Assembly (NCBI RefSeq): GCF_900101545.1
Contig: NZ_FMZU01000004.1
Location: 248,001 to 312,000, forward strand
Length of the DNA stretch: 64,000 nt
DNA from: Variovorax sp. CF079
GTDB taxonomy: Bacteria; Pseudomonadota; Gammaproteobacteria; Burkholderiales; Burkholderiaceae_C
Direction: 5' to 3'
The notes under the pieces are model-generated. The model searched no databases. It worked only from the letters and a program-made list of their open reading frames with translations, and was not told where the DNA came from. Both the position numbers and the translations under genes were made by a program. This document shows positions 16,988-37,952 of the stretch, in pieces; position 1 is the stretch's first letter, and each line of letters begins with the position of its first letter.

Positions 16988-19900
16988 ACATCTCCGAGCT
17001 TTGCATCCGTCGTCCGGCGATGACGGTGCTGCTCTCTGCCGCCGCGGTGGTGGCCGGCATCTTTGCCTATTTCCAGATCCCGGTCGCGGCGCTGCCGAGC
17101 TACAACACGCCGGTCATCAACGTCAACGCGCAGCTGCCGGGCGCCAGTCCGGACACCATGGCTTCCTCGGTCGCGCTGCCGCTCGAAAAACAGTTCTCCA
17201 CCATCCCCGGGCTTCAGACCATCAGCTCGGTCAACACCCAGGGCGTGACCTCGATCACGCTCGAGTTCGTGAGCAGCCGCGACATCGATGCGGCCGCGGT
17301 CGACGTCCAGGCTGCGCTGCTGCGCGCGCAGCGGCAGCTGCCGATCGAACTCACCCAGCTGCCGTCCTATCGCAAGGTCAACCCGGCGGACGCGCCGGTG
17401 CTGTTCATCGCGATGGTGTCGCAGTCGATGAGCCCGGCCGAGCTCAACGACTATGCCGAGAACCTGATCTCGCCGACGCTGTCGACCATCGACGGCGTGG
17501 CCCAGGTCGTGGTCTACGGGCGCAAGGCCTTCGCGGTGCGCGTCAAGGCCAACGCCGACCTGCTCAACGCGCGCAACATCACGCTCGACGAGCTGGCCGA
17601 CGCGGTGCGCTCGGCCAATGCCAATACCCCGGTCGGCGTGCTCGACGGCCCGCGCCAGACGCTCACGATCCAGGCCAACGAGCAACTGATGAAGGCCGCC
17701 GACTTCGCCAAGCTGATCGTCGGCCAGCGCAATGGGGCGCCGGTGCGTCTGGACGAGGTCGCAACTGTCGAGGACAGCTTCGAGTCGGTCAAGACCGGGA
17801 GCAGCTTCAACGGCCAGAACTCGATCTCGCTGGCGGTGCAGCGGCAGCCCAACGCCAACACGGTGCAGGTGGTGGACGCAGTGCGCGCGCTGATGCCGCG
17901 CTTCAAGGAAGAGCTGCCGCAGTCGGTCGAGATCAACATGGTCAACGACCGGTCGATCTCGATCCGCGAGGCCGTGCACGACGTGCAGGTGACGCTGCTC
18001 GGCACCGTGCTGCTGGTGGTGCTGGTGATCTTCCTGTTCCTGCACCGCGTAGTGGCGACGCTGATTCCGGCCGCCACGATCCCGATCTCGCTGATCGGCG
18101 CGGTGGCGCTGCTCGCCGCCTTCGGCTACAGCCTGGACAACGTGTCGCTGCTGGGCATCACGCTGGCGGTCGGGCTGGTGGTGGACGACGCGATCGTGGT
18201 GCTTGAGAACATCATGCGCTACGTCGAGAAGGGCATGGAGCCGATGGCCGCCGCGCTGCGCGGCGCGCGCGAGGTGGGCTTCACCATCATCTCGATCTCG
18301 ATCTCGCTGGTGGCGGTGTTCATCCCGATCTTCTTCATGCCGGGCGTGATCGGCCTGCTGTTCCACGAGTTCGCGGTGGTGGTGGGCCTCGCGGTCATGG
18401 TCTCGGCCGTGGTGTCGCTCACGCTGGTGCCGATGCTCGCGAGCCGGCTGCTCCGGCATACGCCGCGTGCCCACGGCGCCCTGGACCATGAGGAAGGCCA
18501 CCCGGAGCCGGGCACTGCAATCGGGCGCGGCTTCGAGCGGGGCTACCGCTGGGTCCACGGCAGCTACCTGCGCTCGCTCGACTGGACGCTGCATCATCGC
18601 AAGCTCATGCTGGTCGTCGCCGCATCGACCTTCGCGCTGACGGCGTGGCTGTTCATCGTCATCCCGAAGGGCTTCTTCCCGGAGGAAGACATCGGGCAGA
18701 TCTTCATCACGACCGAAGCCGCCGAGGACATCTCGTTCCCGGCGATGAAGGTCTTGCAGGATCGCGTGGCCGAGGCCGTACAGGCCGATCCGAACGTGGC
18801 CTATGTCAACTCCTTCGTCGGCGTCGGCGGTTCGAGCTCCACGCAGAATGCCGGCCGATTGTTCGTGGTGCTAAAGCCGCGCAAAGAACGCGCCGCCATG
18901 GCGCAGGTGATGGAGTCCCTGCGCACGCGCTTTCGCGAGATCGCGGGCATCACCGCCTACATGCAGCCGCTGCAGAACCTGCGCCTGGGCGGCCGGCAGA
19001 GCAAGGCGCGCTTCCAGTACACGCTGCAAAGCGTGAGCGCCGGCACCATGAACGTCTGGGCCGACCGGCTGATGGAGCGCATGCGCGCCGACCCGGCTTT
19101 CCGCGACGTGACCAGCGATTCGCAGAACCGCGGCCTGCAGGCCACCATCGACATCGACCGCGACAAGGCCGGCGTGCTCGGCGTCGAGGTCGGCGACCTG
19201 CGCACCGCGCTCTACAACGCCTATGGCGACCGGCAGATCGGCAGCATCTACGGCCCCAGCAACACCTACCAGGTGATCCTCTCGGCGGCCGACGACGACC
19301 GCCAGTTCGAGGAGGACATGGCACGCCTCTCGGTGCGCAACAAGGCCGGGCAGCTGGTGCCGCTGTCGGCCTTTTCGACGGTCAAGCGCACCGTCGGCCC
19401 GACCTCGGTCAACCACCAGGGGCAGCTGCAGGCCGTGACGGTGTCCTTCAACCTCGCGCCCGACGTGCCGCTGGGCAATGCGACCGCCAAGGTCGACCAG
19501 TTCAAGGCCGAGCTCAAGATGCCGGCCTCGATCATCACGAGCTACGGCGGCGACGCCGCGGTGTTCCAGAGCTCGCAGGCCAGCCAGGCGGTGCTGCTGA
19601 TCCTGGCCGTGCTGGTGATCTATGTGCTCCTGGGCGTGCTCTACGAGAGCTATATCCATCCGCTGACCATCCTGGCCGGCCTGCCTTCGGCGGCGGTCGG
19701 GGCGCTGCTGTCGCTCAAGCTCTTCGGCTTCGACCTGACGCTGATCGCGACCATCGGCATCCTGCTTCTGATCGGCATCGTCAAGAAGAACGCGATCATG
19801 ATGATCGACTTCGCGCTCGATGCGCAGCGCACCCAGGGCATGCAGCCGGTCGATGCGATCCGCGAGGCCTGCCGGCTGCGTTTCCGCCCGATCATGATGA

Positions 19901-20139
19901 CCACGCTGGCGGCCATGATGGGCGCACTGCCGCTCGCGCTGGGCCTGGGCGCCGGCGCCGAACTGCGCCAGCCGCTGGGCGTGGCGGTGGTCGGCGGGCT
20001 GATCTTCTCGCAGGTGATCACGCTCTACATCACGCCGGCGATCTACCTCGCGCTGGACCGCTACAGCGGCAGCGGGCCGATGCAGGAACTGCCTGAGGAA
20101 AAGCTGGCGCACGACGTGGCGCCGGGGGCGGCTGGATAG
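16984..20139 (+). CDS. RND multidrug efflux permease (MdtB/MdtC-like)
   Basis: A 1051-residue inner-membrane proton/drug antiporter of the hydrophobe/amphiphile efflux family. It has the expected 12 helices with two large periplasmic loops. The proton-relay Asp pair is in LAVGLVVDDAIVVLENI (TM4), and a TM10-11 repeat reads IGIVKKNAIMMIDFA. The length is normal for the family. It is co-transcribed with the adaptor. No outer-membrane factor gene follows, so it probably borrows a TolC-like channel encoded elsewhere. The gene stops about 430 bases before the convergent PKS/NRPS operon; whether it exports that product is unknown. Confidence 0.93.
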   Translation: MNISELCIRRPAMTVLLSAAAVVAGIFAYFQIPVAALPSYNTPVINVNAQLPGASPDTMASSVALPLEKQFSTIPGLQTISSVNTQGVTSITLEFVSSRDIDAAAVDVQAALLRAQRQLPIELTQLPSYRKVNPADAPVLFIAMVSQSMSPAELNDYAENLISPTLSTIDGVAQVVVYGRKAFAVRVKANADLLNARNITLDELADAVRSANANTPVGVLDGPRQTLTIQANEQLMKAADFAKLIVGQRNGAPVRLDEVATVEDSFESVKTGSSFNGQNSISLAVQRQPNANTVQVVDAVRALMPRFKEELPQSVEINMVNDRSISIREAVHDVQVTLLGTVLLVVLVIFLFLHRVVATLIPAATIPISLIGAVALLAAFGYSLDNVSLLGITLAVGLVVDDAIVVLENIMRYVEKGMEPMAAALRGAREVGFTIISISISLVAVFIPIFFMPGVIGLLFHEFAVVVGLAVMVSAVVSLTLVPMLASRLLRHTPRAHGALDHEEGHPEPGTAIGRGFERGYRWVHGSYLRSLDWTLHHRKLMLVVAASTFALTAWLFIVIPKGFFPEEDIGQIFITTEAAEDISFPAMKVLQDRVAEAVQADPNVAYVNSFVGVGGSSSTQNAGRLFVVLKPRKERAAMAQVMESLRTRFREIAGITAYMQPLQNLRLGGRQSKARFQYTLQSVSAGTMNVWADRLMERMRADPAFRDVTSDSQNRGLQATIDIDRDKAGVLGVEVGDLRTALYNAYGDRQIGSIYGPSNTYQVILSAADDDRQFEEDMARLSVRNKAGQLVPLSAFSTVKRTVGPTSVNHQGQLQAVTVSFNLAPDVPLGNATAKVDQFKAELKMPASIITSYGGDAAVFQSSQASQAVLLILAVLVIYVLLGVLYESYIHPLTILAGLPSAAVGALLSLKLFGFDLTLIATIGILLLIGIVKKNAIMMIDFALDAQRTQGMQPVDAIREACRLRFRPIMMTTLAAMMGALPLALGLGAGAELRQPLGVAVVGGLIFSQVITLYITPAIYLALDRYSGSGPMQELPEEKLAHDVAPGAAG

Positions 20140-20248
20140 CGCCGCTGGGAGCCATCCGCCCTGGCCGGCCCGGTCCCGTAGCCGCCATCTAAGTTGTTGA
20201 TTTATATCGATTCACCGCATAAATTCAGATTTCTGTATTTTTGCGGTG

Positions 20249-20536
20249 ATGGAGGATGACCCTCACCCTTTCCGGTTCTCTGCCGACGAAGGCCTGTGGC
20301 CGGTCCAGGCTGTCTGCGCCTCGGTACTCACGAGCGCACCGCGCTTCGAGCACGTGGTCATTTCGCCCACTGGCCGCATGGCGCTCATGAGCACTATCGC
20401 GCCGGCGACCTTCGTGGAGTTCAAGCGCTGGCTGGCAGAAGCGGCTTTGCAGCGCGAGGTCGCCAAGCGCCGCCGCGCCCGATTGCAGGCGGAGATCGTG
20501 CAGGACTTGCTGGACCAAGGCCTGCTGGTGGTCTGA
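20249..20536 (+). CDS. Hypothetical protein, 95 residues
   Basis: An unrecognised small protein between the RND pump and the convergent biosynthetic operon. Codon use is GC-rich in third positions like its neighbours, which favours real coding. The N-terminal half is mixed. The C-terminal half (from about residue 50) is a charged helix (FKRWLAEAALQREVAKRRRARLQAEIVQ) that could be a coiled coil. There is no signal peptide or membrane segment. I prefer the ATG at 20249; a GTG sits three bases upstream. No strong ribosome-binding site is visible, so confidence is moderate. Confidence 0.5.
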   Translation: MEDDPHPFRFSADEGLWPVQAVCASVLTSAPRFEHVVISPTGRMALMSTIAPATFVEFKRWLAEAALQREVAKRRRARLQAEIVQDLLDQGLLVV

Positions 20537-20565
20537 GCACCGGAAACGGACGAGGAAGGGGGCGT

Positions 20566-21507
20566 TCAATGCACCGGATCGCGCTGCCAGGCCGCGGCGC
20601 TGCGCGCTCCGCCCGCATGCGTGCCGGCGCGACCCGTTGCAGCGGAATGGGCCGAGGCCGTACCGCCATGCGTCACGCGCAGCGCCCAATCGCACACCAC
20701 CTTCATGAAGATCTGCTGCGAGGCCATCGAGGTGAGGCTGTGGTCGATTTCGCCGATGAACTCGTATTCGAACTGCTGCATGAAGGGCTCGTCGGCAAAG
20801 GGCCCCAACTGGTCGCGGTGGCGATCCGTCACGTGCATGGTGCCGGTGTAGAAAAGCAGCACCGCCACGTTGCGCTCCGCCAGCTGCGTCATCGAGCGGC
20901 GGAACAGCGCGGCCGTGACCTCCGGCGGTTCGGGCTCGAAGATGCTGGGCGAGGCGGCGGCCGCGGCGCTGGCCGAGAACTTGCGCTGCAGCCAGCGCAC
21001 CGTCTTGCCGATCACGGCCGGATTGGTCGGCACCGCCAGCGCGCGGTGCAAGGTGCGCTCCCAGCGCGCGCGGCGGCCGGGGAAGGCGTAGCCGTCGAAC
21101 ATCAGGAGCCCGATCACGCGCGCATCGGCAACGGCGAGCGAAAGCCCGTTGGTGGCGCCCGAGCACAGGCCGATCGCAATGAAGCGTCGGATGCCGAGCA
21201 TGGTCTGGATCAGGTTCATCGCCGCCTGCAGATCGAACACCGCCTGCGTAAGGAAATGCTCGGAGCCGCCGGCCGGGCCGCTGTCGCCCAGGCCCGCGAG
21301 GTCGAAGCGGATGCTGCTGATGCCGCGTGCGGCCATCTGCCGCGCCAGCTTCACGTTGATGCGCCGAGGCCCGATCCGGTGGTTCGCGCCCATGTTGAGC
21401 ATGAGGCAGGCGACGGGCGCCAGCGAGCCCTCTGAGGGCGTCGTGATGACGCCGATCAGCGAGCCGTCGGGCCCGAACTGGACGGGGATTTCCTTGTAGT
21501 CATTCAT
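20566..21507 (-). CDS. Alpha/beta hydrolase with Cys in the nucleophile elbow (biosynthetic operon)
   Basis: A 313-residue alpha/beta-fold protein, last in the PKS/NRPS operon. Visible are the oxyanion-region stretch LNMGANHRIGPRR, SSIRFDLAGLGDSG (the strand-5 RFDxxGxGDS motif) and the elbow IAIGLCSGATNG. The nucleophile position there is Cys115, not Ser. A similar Cys occurs in dienelactone-hydrolase-type enzymes. Its start overlaps the upstream hydrolase by eight bases. It resembles the hydrolases seen with exosortase and polysaccharide loci, but the context suggests release, editing or tailoring of the NRPS product, because the synthetases have no thioesterase domain. Function is inferred. 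Confidence 0.8.
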   Translation of the reverse strand: MNDYKEIPVQFGPDGSLIGVITTPSEGSLAPVACLMLNMGANHRIGPRRINVKLARQMAARGISSIRFDLAGLGDSGPAGGSEHFLTQAVFDLQAAMNLIQTMLGIRRFIAIGLCSGATNGLSLAVADARVIGLLMFDGYAFPGRRARWERTLHRALAVPTNPAVIGKTVRWLQRKFSASAAAAASPSIFEPEPPEVTAALFRRSMTQLAERNVAVLLFYTGTMHVTDRHRDQLGPFADEPFMQQFEYEFIGEIDHSLTSMASQQIFMKVVCDWALRVTHGGTASAHSAATGRAGTHAGGARSAAAWQRDPVH

Positions 21508-22306
21508 GGACTTCTGCCAGCAAGCGTTGCAGGGCCTCAGTGGGGACCATCGCGTTATTGGGATGCGGATCGGAGGTCCAGATCAGGGGGTGCTGGAACG
21601 GCGTGACGCGCAGCGGCATGTGGCGGGCCGTCTCCTTGCCCGCCCATTGATGGGCAACATGGTCATCGGCATCGGCGAGCACCACCGTTTCGTGCAGCGC
21701 CGTGAGCTGCAGGGCTTCCGGGCCGAGCGCACGCAACTGCTGGCGCAGGATCGGCGACACGCCGAAGCCGAAGATCTCGTCGGTGAAGGCATCGCCGTCC
21801 TTCGCCAGCCGGCGCCGCCATGCCGGGTCCGGCACGCAGAAGGAACGTTCGAGCGCATCCACGTGGCCGGCGCGCAGCTCCTCGACGTAGCGCGCACCGT
21901 CGACGATCGGGTCCCACAGGATCAGCCGGGCCGGATCGCAGCGCCCACTCTTGGCCGCCAGCACCGCCAGCGCGGCGCCCAGGCGCGCGCCGAGCCAGAC
22001 GATGCGCCGGCTGCCGGCGCGGCGCCGCAGCTCCTCGTGCGCGGTGCAGACGTCGCGCCGCCAGCCTTCGAGATCGCCGTCGGTGTCCTCGCCGGGCGAA
22101 TCGCCGCTGCCGTGGTAGTCGAAGCGCAGCACCGCCACGCCGGAACGCGCGAGCCGGTCGGACAGCACGCGGAACAGGCGATGCGCGCGGACCGCCTCCT
22201 GCCCGAGGGGCGGGCAGATCAGCACCGCGATGCCGCTCTCGCGCTCAGGCGAATGGAAGAGCCCGAAGAGCTGCCGCGAGGCCGGGCCGAAGAGCATCGG
22301 AGTCAT
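21500..22306 (-). CDS. Alpha/beta hydrolase-fold protein with Arg in the elbow (biosynthetic operon)
   Basis: A 268-residue alpha/beta-hydrolase-like protein. VLICPPLGQEAVRAHR forms the oxyanion region, VAVLRFDYHGSGDSPGE is the conserved strand-5 motif, and the elbow reads VWLGARLGAALA. The elbow residue is therefore Arg108, where a Ser nucleophile is expected. Similar GxRxG elbows occur in exosortase-associated hydrolase-like proteins, as I recall them. It may be a non-catalytic partner of the adjacent Cys-type hydrolase, or use another nucleophile. The start at 22306 is fixed by the ATGA overlap with the phosphopantetheinyl transferase stop. Confidence 0.8.
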   Translation of the reverse strand: MTPMLFGPASRQLFGLFHSPERESGIAVLICPPLGQEAVRAHRLFRVLSDRLARSGVAVLRFDYHGSGDSPGEDTDGDLEGWRRDVCTAHEELRRRAGSRRIVWLGARLGAALAVLAAKSGRCDPARLILWDPIVDGARYVEELRAGHVDALERSFCVPDPAWRRRLAKDGDAFTDEIFGFGVSPILRQQLRALGPEALQLTALHETVVLADADDHVAHQWAGKETARHMPLRVTPFQHPLIWTSDPHPNNAMVPTEALQRLLAEVHE

Positions 22307-23022
22307 GCGTAAGTCTCGCTTTCGACGGCGGGCAGGCGCTGTACGACAACCGCCTCTTCGCATATCAGCACCCGTGCCACTGCACACAGGGCGCCCTGGA
22401 CATCATGGAAGGAAGACAGCGCCAGGCGTACCACGCCATCGGCGGAGGTGATCTTCACTTCGCGCGAATCGGGCACCACGCCCACGTCGAAGCTGCGCGT
22501 GTCGACCGAGAGGCCCATGCCGGTGGCCTTCAGGCAGGCCTCCTTGCGGGTCCAGCAGGCGAGGAAGGCGCGGTCGCGTGCGCTGGGTTCGAGCTGGGCC
22601 AGCGCATGCCGCTCGGCCTCGGTGAAGTAGCTGGCGGCCAGCGCCGCCGCGTCCGGCATCGGGCGCAGCAGTTCGACATCGACGCCCACTTCGGCCTCGT
22701 CGCAGACCGCGATCAAGGCCACCGACTGGCTGTGGCTCAGGTTGAAGCGCAGCTGCGCATGCTCGACCAGCGTGGGCTTGCCGAAGGCGCCGTTGTCGAA
22801 CTCCAGCAGGCTCGCGGGAATGCCGCATTGCGCGGACAGCGTCTCGCGCAGGGCTGCATGGGCGGCGACGAAACGGTTGCGGTCACGCCGGAAGACGAAG
22901 CGCCGGGCGCGCTCCCACTCGGCCTCCGACAAGGAAGCCACCGCCTGCGGCGCCGGCGTGGCGTCCAGGTCGACCTGCCAGAGGCGGCATTGTGCCGAGG
23001 AGGGGAGTTGTGTGATCGTCAT
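22303..23022 (-). CDS. Sfp-type 4'-phosphopantetheinyl transferase
   Basis: A 239-residue enzyme that converts apo carrier domains to holo form with CoA. Conserved motifs are FNLSHSQSVALIAV, VGVDVELLRP (GxDxE metal site) and FLACWTRKEACLKATG (WxxKEA). The full-length two-lobed size is that of Sfp/AcpT-type enzymes. The ATG at 23022 has GACGAGG upstream and follows the NRPS stop by 10 bases. There are four carrier domains in the two upstream genes (Ser765, Ser1772; Ser1032, Ser1602), so this is the dedicated activator of the pathway. Confidence 0.93.
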   Translation of the reverse strand: MTITQLPSSAQCRLWQVDLDATPAPQAVASLSEAEWERARRFVFRRDRNRFVAAHAALRETLSAQCGIPASLLEFDNGAFGKPTLVEHAQLRFNLSHSQSVALIAVCDEAEVGVDVELLRPMPDAAALAASYFTEAERHALAQLEPSARDRAFLACWTRKEACLKATGMGLSVDTRSFDVGVVPDSREVKITSADGVVRLALSSFHDVQGALCAVARVLICEEAVVVQRLPAVESETYA

Positions 23023-23032
23023 GGTGGCCTCG

Positions 23033-35367
<12,335 letters not shown>

Positions 35368-35699
35368 GAACTGGTGGCTCCGCTGTTAGCGCTGTTGCTT
35401 CCTTGCCTCGTACGCCGGCCTACATGTATCTATTAAGAGTAACTACAAAGCATTCACTCCATGTGCCGGATATTGCCCCTTGACGATGCGTCGCGCCACC
35501 GTACAAAAGGCTATGTGCCCAGCCTATGTCGTTTGGATGTTCTGCAACACTCGACGCATTTGGTTGCGACTGCGGTAGGACGGTGCGGACACGATTCTGC
35601 CTCCCTTTTTACATTTTGAATACAAAGGAAGTACAAGAAACGCCGCGTAGACGGCGAGAACTCATAGGAAAGTTCTATTTTTAACGGATCAGGCCTGGT
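35368..35699. other. Intergenic region upstream of the PKS/NRPS operon
   Basis: A 332-base gap, visibly richer in A+T than the rest of the window, between the biosynthetic operon (start 35367) and the histidine phosphatase (end 35700). It should carry the operon promoter; one candidate lies at 35608-35636. No regulator gene, riboswitch or terminator with a clear T-run is evident. Confidence 0.5.
35608..35636 (-). promoter_or_regulatory. Candidate sigma-70 promoter for the PKS/NRPS operon
   Basis: On the minus strand TTGTAC and TGTAAA are separated by 17 bases, inside the most AT-rich part of the gap. This would give a leader of about 235 bases. The -10 matches TATAAT at only four of six positions, so this is a weak prediction. 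Confidence 0.3.
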
Positions 35700-35706
35700 T
35701 CAGGCC
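35692..35706. repeat. Inverted repeat across the phosphatase stop codon
   Basis: GGCCTG-GTT-CAGGCC is a perfect 6-bp hairpin that spans the stop codon of the minus-strand phosphatase gene. Its arms equal those of the palindrome at 58845-58860. A short A-rich stretch follows on the minus strand, so weak termination is possible. Confidence 0.45.
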
Positions 35707-36338
35707 GCGGCTTCGTCGAGCGACCCCTCGCTCAGGTGTCCGGTATCGCCCCAGCCCACGAGCGTGAAGCCCTGGGGCGTCCAGAGCAGGCGGTTGATGG
35801 CGGCATTGCCCAGGTGCCAGGTGCGCGGAGCCTGCAGTTCCTGCCCGGTGGCCGCGCGGTAGAGAACGTCCATCACGCCGCCGTGCGCCACCATCACCAC
35901 CAGTTCGCCCGGGTGCCTCGCTGCGAGCCCCGCCGCCACGCCGGTCACGCGCTCCCTGAAGGTCAGCAGTGATTCACCGCCATTCGGCGCGAAGGCCGGA
36001 TCGCGAGTGCGCCAGAGCCGGGCCTGGTCGGGGAGGGTGGCATCGATGTCGGCGAAGGTGCGGCCTTCGAAGTGACCGAAGGCCCGCTCGCGCAGCCCCG
36101 GCTCCGCCTTCACCTCGATGCCGCGCGGCGCTGCGATTTCGAGCGCGGTTTGCCATGCGCGCGTGAGGTCGCTGGCATAGATGGCGGCGATGGGTTCTTC
36201 CGCGAGCGCCTGCCCGACGCGCCGGGCCTGCCAAAGGCCCGTGTCGTTGAGGGCGATGTCGAGCTGCCCCTGGATGCGGGTGTCGACATTCCATGCGGTT
36301 TCGCCGTGGCGCACGGCAATCAGGCGGGTGACCTCCAT
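35700..36338 (-). CDS. Histidine phosphatase family protein (phosphoglycerate mutase-like)
   Basis: A 212-residue cytosolic phosphohydrolase of the histidine phosphatase superfamily. The catalytic RHGET motif is at residues 10-14 (LIAVRHGETAWN), YASDLTRAWQTA follows in the usual place, and the second catalytic His is in VMVAHGGVMD. Size and motifs fit the GpmB/CobC/PhoE-like small phosphatases, many of which act on phosphorylated small molecules and not as true mutases. It follows a DUF4136 lipoprotein gene by 44 bases. The substrate cannot be stated. Confidence 0.88.
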   Translation of the reverse strand: MEVTRLIAVRHGETAWNVDTRIQGQLDIALNDTGLWQARRVGQALAEEPIAAIYASDLTRAWQTALEIAAPRGIEVKAEPGLRERAFGHFEGRTFADIDATLPDQARLWRTRDPAFAPNGGESLLTFRERVTGVAAGLAARHPGELVVMVAHGGVMDVLYRAATGQELQAPRTWHLGNAAINRLLWTPQGFTLVGWGDTGHLSEGSLDEAAA

Positions 36339-36366
36339 CCGAGGCGATTCTAGGGGTGAACCCTAG

Positions 36367-36382
36367 GGCCTGCTAACAGACT
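36367..36382 (-). repeat. Diverged copy of the GGCCTGTTAACAGGCC palindrome
   Basis: Plus-strand GGCCTGCTAACAGACT matches the palindrome at 58845-58860 at 13 of 16 positions. Read on the minus strand it starts directly after the TAG stop of the DUF4136 gene, the same placement as the other copy. Confidence 0.5.
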
Positions 36383-37009
36383 CTAGTTCTTGGCGGTCGA
36401 GACCTCGATGTCCACCCGGCGTTCGCCCTTCGGCGGATTCGGAAAGCCCTGCAAGGCAGCCTGGAACATCACCGGCAGCACCGTCGCGCTGGCCGTGTAG
36501 GGGCCGTCGTTGCGCGCATGGGTTTCGTACACCACGCGGTTGGACGGCAGTTCGCGCAGCACGATGCTGACCTCGCGCGCATACCAGGGGTTCGAGGCGG
36601 GCGGGAAGGCCGGTCCGTACCAGCCGCCGCCATACCAGCCCCGGCCGTACCAGGGCGAGCCGTAGCGGCCGTAGCGGTAGGGCCCCCATGGCCCGCCGCC
36701 GTAGAACCAGGGGTCGGCCCAGGGCGAGAGCTCGGCTGTCACGCGGGCGCCGATCTGTGCCGTGTAGCGGGGGTTGGCGTCGTCGCGGCGCAGGCCGACG
36801 CGTTCGAGCGCGGCGCCCGCCATCGTTTCGAGCTGTTGTTGCGAAGCCTCGCTGGCCTGCTGCGAGGGCAGGCGCTCGAAGCGGTAGGTGGCACCGGCCG
36901 GAACCGCGCTGATGTTGGAGAAACTTTTCACCTCGCTGTCGACCACCCAGCGGGTGGCGCAGCCGGTGAGGCCGACGGTCAGCACCAGGGCGGTGAGCGC
37001 AAGTTTCAT
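36383..37009 (-). CDS. DUF4136 lipoprotein
   Basis: A 208-residue predicted lipoprotein. A short signal peptide ends in VGLTGCATRW (lipobox LTGC). The DUF4136 pattern follows: VKSFSNISAVPAGATYRFE near the N-terminus, and a conserved C-terminal part with IVLRELPSNRVVYETHA. A Gly/Tyr/Trp-rich insertion lies between (about 105-135, containing YGGGPWGPYRYGRYG). Function is unknown; the family is envelope-associated. It lies 28 bases after ttcA on the same strand. Confidence 0.85.
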   Translation of the reverse strand: MKLALTALVLTVGLTGCATRWVVDSEVKSFSNISAVPAGATYRFERLPSQQASEASQQQLETMAGAALERVGLRRDDANPRYTAQIGARVTAELSPWADPWFYGGGPWGPYRYGRYGSPWYGRGWYGGGWYGPAFPPASNPWYAREVSIVLRELPSNRVVYETHARNDGPYTASATVLPVMFQAALQGFPNPPKGERRVDIEVSTAKN

Positions 37010-37037
37010 GCGGATCTCCTCGTGGAAGCGCCGTCCC

Positions 37038-37952
37038 TCAAAGTTGCACGATGCGCAGCGCGGACGGCTCCGGGAACTCGGGTGCGTCGAATGCCTTGTC
37101 GCCTTCGGCATCGGCCACGCCGGTGGCCTTGAGACCCTTGAAATCGAAGGACGTTCCGTCCAGCAGATGCGAAGGCACCACGTTCTGCAGCGCATTGAAC
37201 ATGTTCTCGACGCGCCCCGGGTGCTTGCGGTCCCATTCGCGCAGCATCTCGCCCACCTGCTTGCGCTGCAGGTTCTCCTGGCTGCCGCAGAGCGTGCACG
37301 GAATGATCGGGAACTCGCGGTGCTGGGCCCAGCGAACCAGGTCCTTCTCGGCCACGTAGGCCAGCGGCCGGATCACGATGTGGCGGCCGTCGTCGCTCAC
37401 CAGCTTGGGCGGCATCGACTTGAGCTTGCCTGCGAAGAACATGTTGAGAAAGAAGGTCTGCAGCATGTCGTCGCGGTGGTGGCCCAGCGCGACCTTGGTG
37501 GCGCCGAGCTCGTCGGCCACGCGGTACAGGATGCCGCGGCGCAGACGGCTGCACAAGCCGCAGGTGGTCTTGCCCTCGGGGATCACGCGCTTCACGATCG
37601 AGTACGTGTCCTGCTCCTCGATGTGGAAGGGCACGCCGAGCGCAGTGAGGTAGCCCGGCAGCACATCTTCGGGAAAGCCGGGCTGCTTCTGGTCGAGGTT
37701 GACCGCGACGATGTCGAAGTGGATCGGCGCGCGGGCCCGCAACTTGAGCAGGATGTCGAGCAGCGCGTAGCTGTCCTTGCCGCCCGAGACGCAGACCATG
37801 ACCTTGTCACCTTCCTCGATCATGTTGTAGTCGACGATCGCGCGGCCGACCTCGCGGCACAGGCGCTTTTCGAGCTTGTGGGTCTCGCGCTCGATCTTCA
37901 CGTTGTTGTTGGTGGACGAAGGGGCTTCGTCGATCCATACCGCACTCATCAT
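37038..37952 (-). CDS. ttcA: tRNA 2-thiocytidine biosynthesis protein TtcA
   Basis: A Fe-S-dependent ATP pyrophosphatase that thiolates C32 of certain tRNAs. The 304-residue protein has the PP-loop SGGKDS, and the cluster/active-site cysteines in [12 protein letters not shown] and IPCTLCGSQ. The GHHRDD motif and C-terminal region are also present. The ATG at 37952 overlaps the folB stop (ATGA); a second ATG follows immediately. It is co-transcribed with folB and an SDR, an arrangement that appears positional and not pathway-linked. Confidence 0.96.
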   Translation of the reverse strand: MMSAVWIDEAPSSTNNNVKIERETHKLEKRLCREVGRAIVDYNMIEEGDKVMVCVSGGKDSYALLDILLKLRARAPIHFDIVAVNLDQKQPGFPEDVLPGYLTALGVPFHIEEQDTYSIVKRVIPEGKTTCGLCSRLRRGILYRVADELGATKVALGHHRDDMLQTFFLNMFFAGKLKSMPPKLVSDDGRHIVIRPLAYVAEKDLVRWAQHREFPIIPCTLCGSQENLQRKQVGEMLREWDRKHPGRVENMFNALQNVVPSHLLDGTSFDFKGLKATGVADAEGDKAFDAPEFPEPSALRIVQL

